In this document: positions 63,625-64,000 of the stretch, piece by piece
Layout: the number at the start of each line of letters is the position of its first letter
How positions within the stretch are numbered: position 1 is the first letter of the stretch
Assembly: GCA_023213315.1 (NCBI GenBank)
Contig: JAKCPI010003127.1
Coordinates: 1 to 64,000, forward strand
DNA from: Euborellia annulipes
Taxonomy: Eukaryota > Arthropoda > Insecta > Dermaptera > Anisolabididae
Length of the DNA stretch: 64,000 nt
Reading direction: 5' to 3'
Made by a program: the position numbers and the translations under genes
The notes under the pieces: model-generated
What the model was told of the DNA's origin: nothing
Databases searched by the model: none
Seen by the model: only the letters and a program-made list of their open reading frames with translations

Positions 63625-64000
63625 AAAGAAAGTATTGGTTTCATGTCAAAAATTCGATGTCGAGATTTTGATGGAAATACACGTTTTTAGATCCCCTGAA
63701 TTTTGTCCATCTGTTAACAAAATATCTCAAGAACGAAAAGAGCTAGGAGGTTGAAATTTTATATTAAAGTTCGGTACCAGCATGAGACGTGAAAATAAAC
63801 TCTTGATCAAAATCGGCCAAAGAGTACTAGTACTTTTCTGATGAACTTTTTACAGTTTTTTTCGATTTTCTCAAAATTTGTTCTAACGATTTTGATTAAA
63901 ATTCAAAAATCAATTATTTTTTAGATGTTCTTTAAAATGTATATTTTCATTTTGGCATTAAAATCTTATGAAGCACACTTTACTCTTGTACTTCATAGGA
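63625..64000 (-). repeat. RepA copy, cut by window end
   Basis: AGAAAGTATTGGTTTCATGT, GTCGAGATTTTGATGG, AACGAAAAGAGCTAGGAGG, GAGTACTAGTACTTTTCTGA, ACACTTTACTCTTGTACTTC. It continues beyond the window. Confidence 0.75.

Overview
This is an AT-rich stretch of animal nuclear DNA that is almost entirely non-coding and dominated by transposable elements. GT/AG splice sites, a Ras-type GTPase exon, mariner and Tc1-like transposase remnants, tRNA-derived SINEs and dense microsatellites point to an arthropod. A crustacean is my guess, but nothing here fixes the species. Bacterial or phage features are absent. The only recognisable host protein-coding sequence is one 125-codon small-GTPase exon at 3793-4167 (+).

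Layout. 1-8.1 kb: fold-back elements, the Ras exon, and three palindromic elements (2408-3519, about 4757-5199, 7564-8092). The palindromes carry a conserved structured motif, CTGANGA-T-stem-GAAACGT, that looks like a hammerhead ribozyme core. 8.6-10.8 kb: a dispersed repeat called RepA here, a decayed mariner transposase and a tRNA-derived SINE. 11-16 kb: several MITEs. 16.6-19.2 kb: a 2.6-kb hAT-type element with perfect 8-bp target duplications, containing a 1.9-kb palindrome built from 160-bp repeats. 19-25 kb: mostly unannotatable AT-rich DNA plus a second SINE family. 25.4-27.3 kb: a pogo-like element with a 333-bp internal tandem array. 27-35 kb: mostly featureless, with one hAT MITE and RepA copies.

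35.1-43.0 kb (+) and 44.0-54.6 kb (-): two series of short exon-like blocks with good splice sites, converging on a GC-rich fold-back at 43.5-43.7 kb. Several blocks are tandemly duplicated. Their lengths and reading frames are not conserved, so I read them as exons of non-coding or decayed transcripts. Insertions among them include a LINE reverse transcriptase remnant with a YADD box, hAT MITEs, SINEs and hammerhead-motif elements.

55-64 kb: more RepA, including a head-to-head pair at 57.0-59.2 kb, another hAT MITE, and a 1.1-kb DNA transposon with a decayed transposase tail (60806-61896).

The observation most worth follow-up is the set of about 14 hammerhead-like motifs. They lie in at least four unrelated-looking families of short inverted elements, several with 12-13-bp target duplications. 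Penelope-like retroelements and metazoan retrozymes are known to carry such ribozymes. The head-to-head fold-back arrangement and an extra unpaired base before stem II are the unusual parts. All comparisons were made by eye; no alignment, folding or database search was run.
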